Source: Sphingobium cyanobacteriorum (GTDB lineage Bacteria > Pseudomonadota > Alphaproteobacteria > Sphingomonadales > Sphingomonadaceae). Taken from it: a DNA stretch of 64,000 bases. Below are positions 1 to 8,400 of the stretch, piece after piece. Numbering within the stretch: the stretch's first letter is position 1; the number at the start of each line of letters is the position of its first letter. The notes below the pieces were generated by a model that was not told where the DNA came from, did no database searches, and saw only the letters and a list, made by a program, of their open reading frames with translations. The stretch is taken from positions 806,001 to 870,000 of the forward strand of contig NZ_JAUQOM010000001.1 in assembly GCF_030580935.1 (NCBI RefSeq), given 5' to 3'. The position numbers were made by a program, and so were the translations under genes.

Positions 1-47
1 GTGACGGGGTGAAAAACATCACCGATTTGATCGGCGTCGACACCTGA
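1..47 (+). CDS. 3' end of an unidentified gene (partial)
   Basis: The first bases carry one reading frame (codons from base 3) ending in TGA at 45-47. It reads DGVKNITDLIGVDT at its C-terminus. The start lies outside the window. The short tail is not enough to name a family. It is followed after about 40 bases by the ggt start on the same strand, so the two could be co-transcribed. Confidence 0.4.
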   Translation, partial: DGVKNITDLIGVDT

Positions 48-90
48 CCCGATCCGAAGGGTTGCGGCGCGCAACGCATTGACTAGGGTG

Positions 91-1797
91 ATGGCCATGA
101 TCGCCCGCCTTTCCGGCCACCTGGCCACACTCGCCCTCCTCGCCCTGTCGCCCCTGCCCGCCGCCGCACGCGCGCCGGTATCGACCAACGCCACCGTCTC
201 CGCCGCCGATCCACGCGCGGCGCAGGCGGGGCAGGAGATATTGCGCAAGGGGGGCAGCGCCACTGACGCGGCGATCGCGATGATGCTGACCCTGAACGTG
301 GTGGAGCCGCATAATAGCGGCATTGGCGGCGGCGGCTTCCTTATGCATCATGACGGCACGACCGGCCTGCTGGATTCGATCGACGGCCGTGAAACGGCGC
401 CGGCGGCGGCACGCCCCGATCGCTTCATGGGACCGGACGGCAAGCCGCTGCCTTTCCGAGACGCCTGGCCGGGCGGCTATTCGGCCGGGGTGCCGGGCAA
501 TCTGCGCCTGGCGTGGGACGCCCATGCAAAGTGGGGCAAGCTCCCCTGGGCAGACCTGTTTCAGCCGGCGATCCGCTATGCAGAGGACGGCTTTCAGCTT
601 GGCGAGCGCACCGCCACCGCCTTGCGCGCGACGCAGGGCGTCTGGGCTGATTTTCCGGCAATACAGAAGCTCTTCTGGATCAACGGCGCCCCGCCCCCGG
701 TCGGCACCACCTTGAAAAACCTCCCGCTAGCCGCGCTTTTCAAGCGCATCGCGGCGGAAGGCCCGGACGCCTTCTACACGGGCGAGAATGCGAAGCTGCT
801 GAGCGATGCCGTCACCCATGCACCCAAAAACCCCGTCCCGATGACAGAAGCGGACATTGCCGGCTATCAGGCCAAGCACCGCAAGCCGGTCTGCGGTCCT
901 TATCGTATCTACACCGTCTGCGGCATGGGGCCGGCATCGGCGGGCGGCGTCACCGTGCTGGAAATCCTGGGCATGGTCGAGCGTTTCCCGCTGGCCCGAT
1001 GGGGCAAGGACGATCCCCGTTCCTGGCATGTCATCGGCGAAGCGATGCAACTGGCCTATGCCGATCGCGATACATGGCTGGGCGACCCGGATTTCGTCAC
1101 AGTGCCGGTCAGTGGCATGATCGACCCTGCCTATCTGAAACAGCGCGCATCGCTCATTCGCCTCAACAAGGCGCTCACCACATATCAGCCCGGCACACCG
1201 CCCGGCGCGCAGCCGCGCACCGCGTCACTGCCCCACCCCGAAAGCGGCACCAGCCATTTCGTCGCGGTGGACCGCAACGGCGACATCGCCGCCTGGACAT
1301 CGACCATCGAAAGTTTCTTTGGCAGCCAGTTGGTCGCCAATGGCGTGATCCTGAACAATGAACTGACCGATTTCAGCTTCACCCCGGAAAAAAATGGCGC
1401 GCCGGTCGCCAACCGGGTGGAACCGGGCAAGCGCCCCCTTTCCTCCATGTCTCCCACGATCGTTTACGACGCCAGCGGCACGCCGATTTTCACCGTCGGC
1501 GCGGCAGGCGGCAAGACCATCATCATGCAGGTTGCCAAGGCACTGATCGCGCATTTCGACTGGGGCCTGTCCGCCCAGGAATCGATCGCCCACGGCCTCA
1601 TCTTCTTCAATGGCGACGGGCTGGTGCTGGAACAGGGCACGTCACTGGAGGCGATGAAAGCCCCCCTGGAAAAACTCGGCCATCGCGTCAGCGTCAACCG
1701 GATGGGCCTCAAGGCCAACGCCGCCGAGCGGACAGAAGATGGCCGTTGGGTGGGTGCGGCGGACCCGCGCAGCCCTGGCGTATCTTTGCAGGAGTAA
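91..1797 (+). CDS. ggt: gamma-glutamyltransferase (periplasmic)
   Basis: Gamma-glutamyltranspeptidase transfers or hydrolyses the gamma-glutamyl group of glutathione and related peptides in the periplasm. The 568-residue proenzyme opens with a signal peptide (hydrophobic stretch LATLALLALSPLPAAARA). The large-subunit motif NSGIGGGGF follows. The autoprocessing site GTSHF places the nucleophile at Thr387, the new N-terminus of the small subunit, and the late glycine-rich motif GAAGGKTI is present. Length matches the family. ATG at 91 or ATG at 97 could start; an AGGG at 85-88 is better spaced for 97, and TTG at 79 is less likely. The gene stands alone, convergent with the lipoprotein gene downstream. 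Confidence 0.95.
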   Translation: MAMIARLSGHLATLALLALSPLPAAARAPVSTNATVSAADPRAAQAGQEILRKGGSATDAAIAMMLTLNVVEPHNSGIGGGGFLMHHDGTTGLLDSIDGRETAPAAARPDRFMGPDGKPLPFRDAWPGGYSAGVPGNLRLAWDAHAKWGKLPWADLFQPAIRYAEDGFQLGERTATALRATQGVWADFPAIQKLFWINGAPPPVGTTLKNLPLAALFKRIAAEGPDAFYTGENAKLLSDAVTHAPKNPVPMTEADIAGYQAKHRKPVCGPYRIYTVCGMGPASAGGVTVLEILGMVERFPLARWGKDDPRSWHVIGEAMQLAYADRDTWLGDPDFVTVPVSGMIDPAYLKQRASLIRLNKALTTYQPGTPPGAQPRTASLPHPESGTSHFVAVDRNGDIAAWTSTIESFFGSQLVANGVILNNELTDFSFTPEKNGAPVANRVEPGKRPLSSMSPTIVYDASGTPIFTVGAAGGKTIIMQVAKALIAHFDWGLSAQESIAHGLIFFNGDGLVLEQGTSLEAMKAPLEKLGHRVSVNRMGLKANAAERTEDGRWVGAADPRSPGVSLQE

Positions 1798-1834
1798 ACC
1801 GCCTTTGCGGGCGCGAAGTCTTTTGTCGGGCGCC

Positions 1835-2338
1835 TCACCCCTTCAAATCCAGCCCCGCCACATTGAACACGAACGGGGCGGTGCCGGCCTTCCCGTCCAC
1901 CACCAGGTCGATCTTGACGCGCTTTGCGTCCCTGATCACATCATAGGCCCCCTGCGAGGGCGCAATGGCGATGCCATCATCATTGGTGGCCATCCGCCCC
2001 TGCCATGCATGCCGCCTGCCGTCGTCGGTGGTGGCAGTGACCCGGCAGTCCGACAGGTCGCAGGTGAAGGGCGCACCGACCAGCTTCACCGTTACGTCGG
2101 CCCCGCCTTGCTTGAGCGGCTGGACCAGCAGCACTGAAAATGTGTCCGGCGCGGTCATGGTCGGCACGCTATTGACGCTGCCGATATAGGCGACTTTGGC
2201 GACCTTGCCTCCAGTGCCGCTTTCGCCGCCCTCATATTTCCATACCTGGCCGATCGTCTCGCGCTGGGTCGGTCCTTCGGATTGATCGGCACAGGCCGTC
2301 ACCGTCATTGTCGCCGCGATCATCAGGATGGCGCGCAT
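1835..2338 (-). CDS. small lipoprotein of unknown function
   Basis: A 167-residue protein with a lipoprotein signal peptide: a short hydrophobic stretch ends in TVTAC, so Cys16 is the likely lipidated residue. The mature part has a paired-cysteine segment (CDLSDC) and a beta-rich look. No family is recognised. The start is well supported by GGAAGGAG upstream of ATG at 2338, and that Shine-Dalgarno lies in the 3' arm of a 9-bp hairpin (2347-2370). The gene follows sufE on the same strand after about 65 bases and may share its transcript. Confidence 0.75.
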   Translation of the reverse strand: MRAILMIAATMTVTACADQSEGPTQRETIGQVWKYEGGESGTGGKVAKVAYIGSVNSVPTMTAPDTFSVLLVQPLKQGGADVTVKLVGAPFTCDLSDCRVTATTDDGRRHAWQGRMATNDDGIAIAPSQGAYDVIRDAKRVKIDLVVDGKAGTAPFVFNVAGLDLKG

Positions 2339-2346
2339 CGCCTTTC

Positions 2347-2370
2347 TCCTTCCATAAGAGTATGGAAGGA
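2347..2370 (-). promoter_or_regulatory. hairpin overlapping the lipoprotein ribosome binding site
   Basis: On the minus strand TCCTTCCAT and ATGGAAGGA form a perfect 9-bp stem with a 6-base loop. The 3' arm contains most of the GGAAGGAG Shine-Dalgarno of the lipoprotein gene, whose ATG follows 8 bases after the arm. The fold could mask the ribosome binding site. No U-tract follows, so it is not a typical terminator. Confidence 0.5.
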
Positions 2371-2403
2371 CAATGTTTCACCGGCCGTGAAGTTGCTCGC
2401 CCC

Positions 2404-2832
2404 CTAGCCCGCGTAGCGACCAGCCGTGTCGCGGATCAGCGCAATCATGTTGGGAATGCCCTGCGTCCGGTTGGAACTGAGCTGATTTTTCAGGTCGAAC
2501 GGCGCCAGCGCGCCCTCAATGTCCGTTGCCCCGATCTCTGCCGGGCTGCGGTCCTGTACGGCCAGCAACACCAGCGCGATGATCCCCTTGGTGATCGCGG
2601 CATTACTGTCGGCCAGAAAGTGCAGCCGTCCATCCTCCAGCACGGTGGGATAGACCCACACTGCCGCCGAACAGCCCCGCACCAAAGTCGCATCGGTCTT
2701 GAGCGCGTCGGGCATCGGCTCCAGTTCACGGCCCAGGTCGATCAACAGCCGGTAGCGATCGTCCGCGTCGAGAAAGGCATAGTCTTCCTGAAGATCGGCC
2801 AGGGCAGGCATGGGTGTCGGCTGGTCAGTCAT
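2404..2832 (-). CDS. sufE: SufE-family Fe-S assembly sulfur acceptor
   Basis: SufE accepts persulfide sulfur from a cysteine desulfurase (SufS) and stimulates iron-sulfur cluster assembly in the cytoplasm. From the ATG at 2832 the protein has 142 residues. The SufE core is complete: LDLQEDY-type helix, RY..LIDLG, then the active-site loop VRGCSAAVWV with catalytic Cys54, and the C-terminal region LSSNRTQGIPNM typical of the family. An in-frame extension to 2925 exists but looks non-coding; ATG at 2841 is an alternative. No suf operon genes are nearby, so this is a stand-alone copy as often in alphaproteobacteria. Confidence 0.92.
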   Translation of the reverse strand: MTDQPTPMPALADLQEDYAFLDADDRYRLLIDLGRELEPMPDALKTDATLVRGCSAAVWVYPTVLEDGRLHFLADSNAAITKGIIALVLLAVQDRSPAEIGATDIEGALAPFDLKNQLSSNRTQGIPNMIALIRDTAGRYAG

Positions 2833-3007
2833 GTCGACCATATAGGGCCAAATGCCGCCAGTGAAAGCGTGTTTTGGCGTCTTGCGGGCAGGCGGCGCAG
2901 CGCGAAAAGAGGTGCCGGCGGCCACTTGGGCCTTGCCCTTCTACAGGGCGCGCCGGTGCCTATCATGCGCCGCAGCGGCCAGGGTTGACGACAAGGCGCG
3001 CTGCGTT

Positions 3008-3730
3008 TCAGCCGTGAAAGGCGCAGGGCACGATATTGGCAGGGTCGGGCCGCGCGGCGATACGGCGGAAGCGGGCGAGATAACCGCCGGCTGTGGGCCG
3101 GGGCGTCAACTGCTCCATACGGAAACCCATGGCAGCCAGTTCGCAGGCGAGCAGGCGCGGCGGCGTGCCATGCTGGTCGGTCGGCCGGTCAGCGTCGACC
3201 ACGATCAGTTCGCCATCCTTTTTCAGCGCGGGACTGAGGTGCCAGAGAAAGGCGTAGGGTTCGGCGATCTCATGATACATATGCACCATCAGGATGCGGT
3301 CGAAGCTGTTTTCAGGCAGTTTCGGATCTTCGGGCGCACCCAGCCTAAGGCTGACATTGTCCCATTCTTCGCGCGTGATCCGGCGCGACAGCGCCTCGAT
3401 CACTTCGGGCATGATATCCTCGGCCAGCACCCGCCCATCCTGGCCGACCCGCTTTGCCAGACGGACGGTATAATAACCCTCGCCCGCACCGATATCCGCC
3501 ACGGTCATGCCGGGACGGATGCCCGCCCGGTCCATGATATCCTCCGCCTCATTGACGCGGTCGCGCGCCTCCTCGCTCGACCAGCGGGTCGACACGATCG
3601 GCGCGACCGGGCGGTCTGCGCGCGGAAAATCCTGCGCGGCGGCGGGCCGTTCGGTCTCCTTGCCTCCGCTCCATGGGTCGCAGGCAGCCAGCAGGAGCAG
3701 GGCGCCCGCCAGAACCACCCGCGCGATCAT
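3008..3730 (-). CDS. methyltransferase-fold lipoprotein (exported)
   Basis: A 240-residue class I SAM-methyltransferase-like protein preceded by a lipoprotein signal peptide (GALLLLAAC, Cys17). Motif I is intact (VADIGAGEGYYT, about residues 77-88), as is the strand ILMVHMYHEI and the late LIVVDAD. Family members with this architecture are normally annotated as class I methyltransferases. An exported location is odd for a SAM-dependent enzyme, so the in vivo ligand is unclear. The ATG at 3730 overlaps the prfB stop (TGATG), implying translational coupling to prfB. A TTG one codon upstream is the longer alternative. Confidence 0.85.
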   Translation of the reverse strand: MIARVVLAGALLLLAACDPWSGGKETERPAAAQDFPRADRPVAPIVSTRWSSEEARDRVNEAEDIMDRAGIRPGMTVADIGAGEGYYTVRLAKRVGQDGRVLAEDIMPEVIEALSRRITREEWDNVSLRLGAPEDPKLPENSFDRILMVHMYHEIAEPYAFLWHLSPALKKDGELIVVDADRPTDQHGTPPRLLACELAAMGFRMEQLTPRPTAGGYLARFRRIAARPDPANIVPCAFHG

Positions 3731-4857
3731 CAATCGACATCCTCCACATCGACCGATTCGCCCGTCACCTTCTGCGACAGGGCGGCGGCCATGAAGGGAT
3801 CGAGCGCGCCATCCAGCACATCGTCGGGCGCGGTCGAGGTGACGCCGGTGCGCAGATCCTTCACCAACTGATAGGGTTGCAGCACATAGGAACGGATCTG
3901 ATGGCCCCAGCCAATCTCGGTCTTAGCCTGATAGTCGGTGTTGGCCGCCTCCTCGCGCTTGCGCAGTTCGGCCTCGTACAGACGGGCCTTGAGCATGTTC
4001 ATGGCCGTCGCGCGGTTCTTGTGCTGCGAGCGGTCATTCTGCGACGCGACGATGATACCCGAAGGGACGTGGGTGATGCGGACGGCGGAGTCGGTGGTGT
4101 TGACGTGCTGCCCGCCCGCACCCGACGCGCGATAGGTGTCGATCTTGAGGTCGGATTCCTTGACCTCGATATCGATATTGTCGTCGATCACCGGATAGAC
4201 CCAGACGGACGAGAAGCTGGTATGGCGGCGCGCAGCGCTGTCATAGGGGCTGATGCGGACCAGGCGGTGAACGCCACTTTCGGTCTTGGCATAGCCATAG
4301 GCATTCTCGCCCTTGATGAGGAAGGTCGCGGACTTGATGCCCGCCGTTTCACCCGCCTGATAATCGACCAGCTCCACCTTGTAACCGCGCCGTTCGGCCC
4401 AGCGGCGATACATGCGGGACAGGATTTCGGCCCAGTCCTGGCTTTCGGTGCCGCCAGCGCCGGCATGGATTTCCAGATAGGTGTCGCTGGCGTCGGCCTC
4501 GCCAGCCAGCAGCGCCTTGATCTTGTCCTCGTCCGCCTGGTCGGCCAGCGCCTTCAGGGACGCGATGGCTTCGTTCACCATCTCCTCGTCACCTTCGGCT
4601 TCTGCCATTTCGATCAGTTCGGCATTGTCGGTCTTGCCGCCCTCGATCGCGCGAGTCGCGCCGATCGCGCTTTCCAGCCGGGTACGCTCGCGCATCACCT
4701 CCTGCGCCAGCTTGGCATTATCCCACAGGGTCGGATCTTCGACGCGCGCGTTCAGTTCGTCCAGCCGGCGCAGCGCGCGGTCCCAGTCTAGGAAGCGGCG
4801 CAGCAGGTCCAGCGCGGCGTCGATACGGTCGATATATTGCTGCGCTTCGGCGCGCAT
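3730..4857 (-). CDS. prfB: peptide chain release factor 2
   Basis: RF2 recognises UGA and UAA stop codons and triggers peptide release on the ribosome. The 375-residue protein has the N-terminal helical domain, the peptidyl-hydrolysis motif GAGGQHVNTTDSAVR (GGQ near residue 249), and the anticodon-like region, here ISPYDS near 203 where RF2 usually has SPF. Unlike the E. coli gene it is read in one frame: at the site of the classic CUU-UGA-C frameshift the sequence reads FLDWD with CTA GAC. It lies downstream of the PBP1A region on the same strand, a common alphaproteobacterial neighbourhood. Confidence 0.97.
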   Translation of the reverse strand: MRAEAQQYIDRIDAALDLLRRFLDWDRALRRLDELNARVEDPTLWDNAKLAQEVMRERTRLESAIGATRAIEGGKTDNAELIEMAEAEGDEEMVNEAIASLKALADQADEDKIKALLAGEADASDTYLEIHAGAGGTESQDWAEILSRMYRRWAERRGYKVELVDYQAGETAGIKSATFLIKGENAYGYAKTESGVHRLVRISPYDSAARRHTSFSSVWVYPVIDDNIDIEVKESDLKIDTYRASGAGGQHVNTTDSAVRITHVPSGIIVASQNDRSQHKNRATAMNMLKARLYEAELRKREEAANTDYQAKTEIGWGHQIRSYVLQPYQLVKDLRTGVTSTAPDDVLDGALDPFMAAALSQKVTGESVDVEDVD

Positions 4858-4900
4858 GGGAAGTCTCCAAAAACTCGGCCCGAAAGGGAAGGCTCTCTAG

Positions 4901-4994
4901 CCGTTCGCCCTCAGCTTGTCGAAAGGCCGTCCTTTCTTGAGTAAATCGCTTTTCGTCAAGAAGAACAGGATTTCGACAGGCTCAGCCCGAACGG
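4901..4994. repeat. REP-like inverted repeat (sphingomonad type)
   Basis: Two imperfect 24-base arms, 4901-4924 and 4971-4994, face each other across about 46 bases. Their shared core is CCGTTCG..CT.AGC.TGTCGAAA. This resembles the palindromic extragenic repeats scattered in sphingomonad genomes. The element sits between prfB and the inserted exported protein and could fold as a long hairpin in transcripts of either strand. Confidence 0.7.
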
Positions 4995-5096
4995 TTCCAG
5001 TGCTTTTCTTCAGAAGAGAGGCCAAAAGGCAGTTGGCGTACGCGTTAATGATATTCCGCAAAGGCATGGCAATGTGTGGCCGATAGCAGCCAGCGA

Positions 5097-5732
5097 ATGC
5101 GCATTCTCCCCATCCTCGCCATTCTGGCCCTGGCTCCGCAATCGGCACTGGCATCCGACGATGTGCCGTTGTCGCCTATCGGGTTTTCATTCTCTCCGTC
5201 GGTTCCCAAAGCACTGTCACCAGACCACCCGCTTTATCGTCGCATAGCATTGGAGCCGGTTGCAGATATGCCCGGTGTTGTCGGCGCGAAAGCAACGCTG
5301 GGTCTGACCGGCGCGGCAAAGCGATCCAGCTTTGAGAAGGCGCTGCGCGAAACGATGGACAAGCTGAACATGCTGGCTCCGACCATCGCCGAAGCCAAGG
5401 TTCGCTTGTCGCCACGCTGGATCGATATGGATGCGCCATTCAAGATTTCCTTCTCAAGCCGTGCCAGCGTCACCATGGGATGGAGCTTAACCCGAATCGA
5501 TAACGGCCAGCTTCTGTTCCAGCGAGATATAAGCACCGCTGCTGAGTCCAAGGGCGGGAACGGCACAGCCCGTACGGTAGGCGTCGGACGAATCGCGTTG
5601 ATGACGAACATCGCATCCGCTTTGAGCTGTATCGACAAGGCCGCCTATGGCGCGGCACCGCAAGACTGCGCGCTTTCGCCGAATTTTCAGTATAAGGCAC
5701 CGACCTCTATCATCATGTTCCTGCCCGGTTGA
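5097..5732 (+). CDS. exported protein of unknown function
   Basis: A protein of 211 residues with a clear signal peptide (MRILPILAILALAPQSALAS). The mature part has two cysteines near the C-terminus (SCIDKAAYG..PQDC) that could pair. No family is recognised. ATG at 5097 is chosen because the signal peptide starts there; a GTG at 5076 would add seven residues. The gene points opposite to its neighbours and, with the REP-like repeat, separates prfB from the PBP1A gene. Base composition looks somewhat less GC-rich than the flanks. Confidence 0.7.
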   Translation: MRILPILAILALAPQSALASDDVPLSPIGFSFSPSVPKALSPDHPLYRRIALEPVADMPGVVGAKATLGLTGAAKRSSFEKALRETMDKLNMLAPTIAEAKVRLSPRWIDMDAPFKISFSSRASVTMGWSLTRIDNGQLLFQRDISTAAESKGGNGTARTVGVGRIALMTNIASALSCIDKAAYGAAPQDCALSPNFQYKAPTSIIMFLPG

Positions 5733-5757
5733 TTGCCAACAGCAATTCGACAAGCGA

Positions 5758-8301
5758 TCAATAAATCCCGCCCTGCCCTTCCAGGAAATCGCTGTCGCTG
5801 CGCTGGCGGGTGCGGGCGGTGGCGCGGGCCGCGCGGCTTTCGGCGACCTTGGCCTGGGCTTCGGCTTCTTCCTTGCGGATAGAGCGGCGGGGTTCGGATT
5901 CGGGTTTGAACGCTTCCCAGATAACGGCCGGCTTGGCGTCGGTACCGGGCCAGGCGCCATAGACGCGCTTGCCCGACCGGCGGTCGATCGCGACCATGCG
6001 GATACCCGCAGGCGCGATGAACGGCGTTTTGGGCATGGTTTCCAGAATCGGCGCCATCGCCGCCTTCCAGATCGGCGCGGCGATCCGCCCGCCCTGCGCC
6101 CAGCCACCAAGGCTGCGCGGCTGGTCATAGCCGATATAGACGCCCGCGACGATGTCGGGCGATCCGCCCACGAACCACACGTTGGTCGGGCCGTTGGTGG
6201 TGCCTGTCTTGCCGAACAACGGGCGATCCAGGTCAGCCAGCACGGTCGCGGTGCCGCGCTGGATCACCCCTTCGGTGATGTGGACGACCTGATAGGCGGT
6301 CATCGGGTTCATCACCTGTTTGCCCTCCATGCCGAAGCGGGGCATCGGCTTGCCATCCCAGTTCGCCATGTTGCACCCCTCGCACGGCCGCCAGCGTTCG
6401 GGCCAGATCACCTTGCCGCGCCGGTCCTGCACATAGTCCATCAGCTTGGGCGGCATCTGCCGGCCCTGGTTGGCGAGCGTGGCATAGGCGTTGACCATCC
6501 GCTCCACCGTCGTTTCGCCCGCGCCCAGCGCGAAGGAGAGATAGGGCTGATAGTCGCCGATCCCCATATTCCTGATCGTGCGCACGACCCGGTCCATGCC
6601 GGTCTGGCTGGCGGCGCGCACGGTCATCAGATTGCGGGACTGTTCGACGCCCCAGCGCATCGTTTGCGGACCCGCGCTGCCGCCGGAGAAGTTGCGGAAG
6701 CATTTCTGCCCCAGCCCCGCGCCCTGATAGACGCACAAGGGACCATCGACGATGATCGACGCGGGGGTCATGCCATTGTCGAGCGCGGCGGCATAGACGA
6801 ACGGCTTGATGGTGGAGCCGGGCTGGCGCAGCGCCTGGGTCGCGCGGTTGTAGGAGGAGAGGCGCGAATCGAAGCCGCCCTGCATCGCGCGGACGCGGGC
6901 GCTGTGGACATCCTCCACCATCATGCCGCCCGACACTTCGGGGATGTTGCGCAGCGCCCAGGTCGATCCGTTGCGCACGACGACGATCAGGTCGCCGGGC
7001 TTCATGGCGGAGAAAGCCGGGCCGCCGGTCTTGCGATAGGGGGTCTGCGCGGCGCCGGCGGGCAGCGTGCCGGTGCTGCCGTCGGCAAAACCGATCTGCG
7101 CGTCCGACGCGGAGCGGCTGATCACCACCGCCACCCGCCAACTGGCATAATCGACGCTGATATAGCTGGCCGCCAGCTCCCGTTCCCAGCCATTGGCGAC
7201 GTTGATCTGGCCGACCGGGCCGGACCAGCCACGCCCGGCGTCGAAACGCAGCAGGCCGTTGCGCAGCGCATCCTGCGTCTTTTCCTGGACCACCGGGTCA
7301 TAGGGGCTGCGCACCCACAGGCCGCCGGCATAGACGCTGTTGGGACCGTCCGCCGCCTTCTCGCCAAACTGCTGGATCAGGCGACGACGCACCTCCTCCA
7401 TATAATAGCCGCCGGCACGCGCATCGAAGCTGGAGCCGTGCGCAGCGACGGTGCCGAGCGGCATGGCGATCGCCGCGTCGCGCTGGGCAGTGGTGATCCA
7501 GCCATTCTTCTCCATTTCACCCAGCGCCCAGTTGCGCCGGTCGATCGCGCGGGCATGGCCGGTTTCGCTTTCGGGGCGATAATTGGCCGGCCCCTTGGGC
7601 AGAATGGCGAGATAGGCCATTTCGGGCAGTTGCAGGTCGGCGACATCCTTGTCGAAATAGGCGCGCGCGGCCGCCTGCACGCCATAGGCGTTACGACCGA
7701 GGAATATCTGGTTGAGGTAGAGTTCGAGAATCTGCTGCTTGCTCAGCACATTTTCCATGCGCCACGCCAGGATCATCTCCTTCACCTTGCGGGTGGGCGA
7801 ATATTCGTCGCCGATCAGCAGGTTCTTGGCCACCTGCTGGGTAATGGTGGAGCCGCCGCGCGCGCGCTGGCCCGATCCCAGCTTGCTGGCATAGTCGAAC
7901 ACCGCGCCGGCAAATCCGGGGAAGTCGACGCCATGATGGTCGAAGAAGGTCTTGTCCTCCGCCGCCAGATAGGCGCGGATCAGCAGCGGCGGATAATCGC
8001 TATATTGCAATTGGACCCGGCGTTCGCGGGCATAGCTGTGGACCGGCTGGCCATTGATGTCGCGCACAATGGTCGGCAGCGGCGGCTCATATTCCAGCAG
8101 GGTCGCCGCGTCAGGCAGGCCGCGCGCGAAGATCAGCCAGAATAGCGCACAGAACAGGGCAAAGCCGCCCAGCAGGATCGACGCCCAGCGGAACCAGCGG
8201 CGCTGCCACAAGGGGCGCAGGCGTCCGAAAATACCGCCCGCGTCGCGACGCAGGCGATAGGCGATTGAGGTCTGGGCGGTTTCGGAACGGGCCTCTTCCA
8301 T
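5758..8301 (-). CDS. mrcA: penicillin-binding protein 1A, bifunctional peptidoglycan synthase
   Basis: This class A PBP polymerises glycan strands and cross-links stem peptides at the inner membrane. The 847 residues contain a cytoplasmic tail, one membrane anchor (about 40-60), the GT51 glycosyltransferase domain with EDKTFFDHHGVD and GGSTITQQVAKN, an OB-like insert, and a transpeptidase domain with PGSTIKP (SxxK serine), SRN (SxN) and KTGTTN (KTG). A basic, Ala-rich C-terminal tail follows. It is downstream of amiC on the same strand, a pairing usual in alphaproteobacteria. The start codon lies in the loop of a 9-bp hairpin. Confidence 0.96.
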   Translation of the reverse strand: MEEARSETAQTSIAYRLRRDAGGIFGRLRPLWQRRWFRWASILLGGFALFCALFWLIFARGLPDAATLLEYEPPLPTIVRDINGQPVHSYARERRVQLQYSDYPPLLIRAYLAAEDKTFFDHHGVDFPGFAGAVFDYASKLGSGQRARGGSTITQQVAKNLLIGDEYSPTRKVKEMILAWRMENVLSKQQILELYLNQIFLGRNAYGVQAAARAYFDKDVADLQLPEMAYLAILPKGPANYRPESETGHARAIDRRNWALGEMEKNGWITTAQRDAAIAMPLGTVAAHGSSFDARAGGYYMEEVRRRLIQQFGEKAADGPNSVYAGGLWVRSPYDPVVQEKTQDALRNGLLRFDAGRGWSGPVGQINVANGWERELAASYISVDYASWRVAVVISRSASDAQIGFADGSTGTLPAGAAQTPYRKTGGPAFSAMKPGDLIVVVRNGSTWALRNIPEVSGGMMVEDVHSARVRAMQGGFDSRLSSYNRATQALRQPGSTIKPFVYAAALDNGMTPASIIVDGPLCVYQGAGLGQKCFRNFSGGSAGPQTMRWGVEQSRNLMTVRAASQTGMDRVVRTIRNMGIGDYQPYLSFALGAGETTVERMVNAYATLANQGRQMPPKLMDYVQDRRGKVIWPERWRPCEGCNMANWDGKPMPRFGMEGKQVMNPMTAYQVVHITEGVIQRGTATVLADLDRPLFGKTGTTNGPTNVWFVGGSPDIVAGVYIGYDQPRSLGGWAQGGRIAAPIWKAAMAPILETMPKTPFIAPAGIRMVAIDRRSGKRVYGAWPGTDAKPAVIWEAFKPESEPRRSIRKEEAEAQAKVAESRAARATARTRQRSDSDFLEGQGGIY

Positions 8302-8312
8302 GGGGAAGAGGC
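8291..8312 (-). promoter_or_regulatory. hairpin enclosing the PBP1A start codon
   Basis: Perfect 9-bp arms (8291-8299 and 8304-8312) flank a 4-base loop. On the minus strand this is GCCTCTTCC, CCAT, GGAAGAGGC, so the ATG at 8301 spans the loop and the first base of the 3' arm. No conventional Shine-Dalgarno is visible upstream. The structure may control initiation. Confidence 0.45.
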
Positions 8313-8400
8313 TCTAGGGTCAAAATAGCGCCAAGGCCAGTGGCTATAGTTTCAGGTCGGCACTTCCATTCACCCTCCGGGCAAGGAAGGATGTTTTGCA

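Noticed and set aside
3673..4791. A 372-codon plus-strand frame opposite prfB
   Set aside because: Shadow of release factor 2. The translation has no recognised domain.
4897..5154. An 85-codon minus-strand frame between prfB and the exported protein
   Set aside because: It runs through the REP-like inverted repeat and has no conserved features or ribosome binding site.
5647..8145. An 832-codon plus-strand frame opposite the PBP1A gene
   Set aside because: Shadow of mrcA; the minus-strand product has every catalytic motif of a class A PBP.
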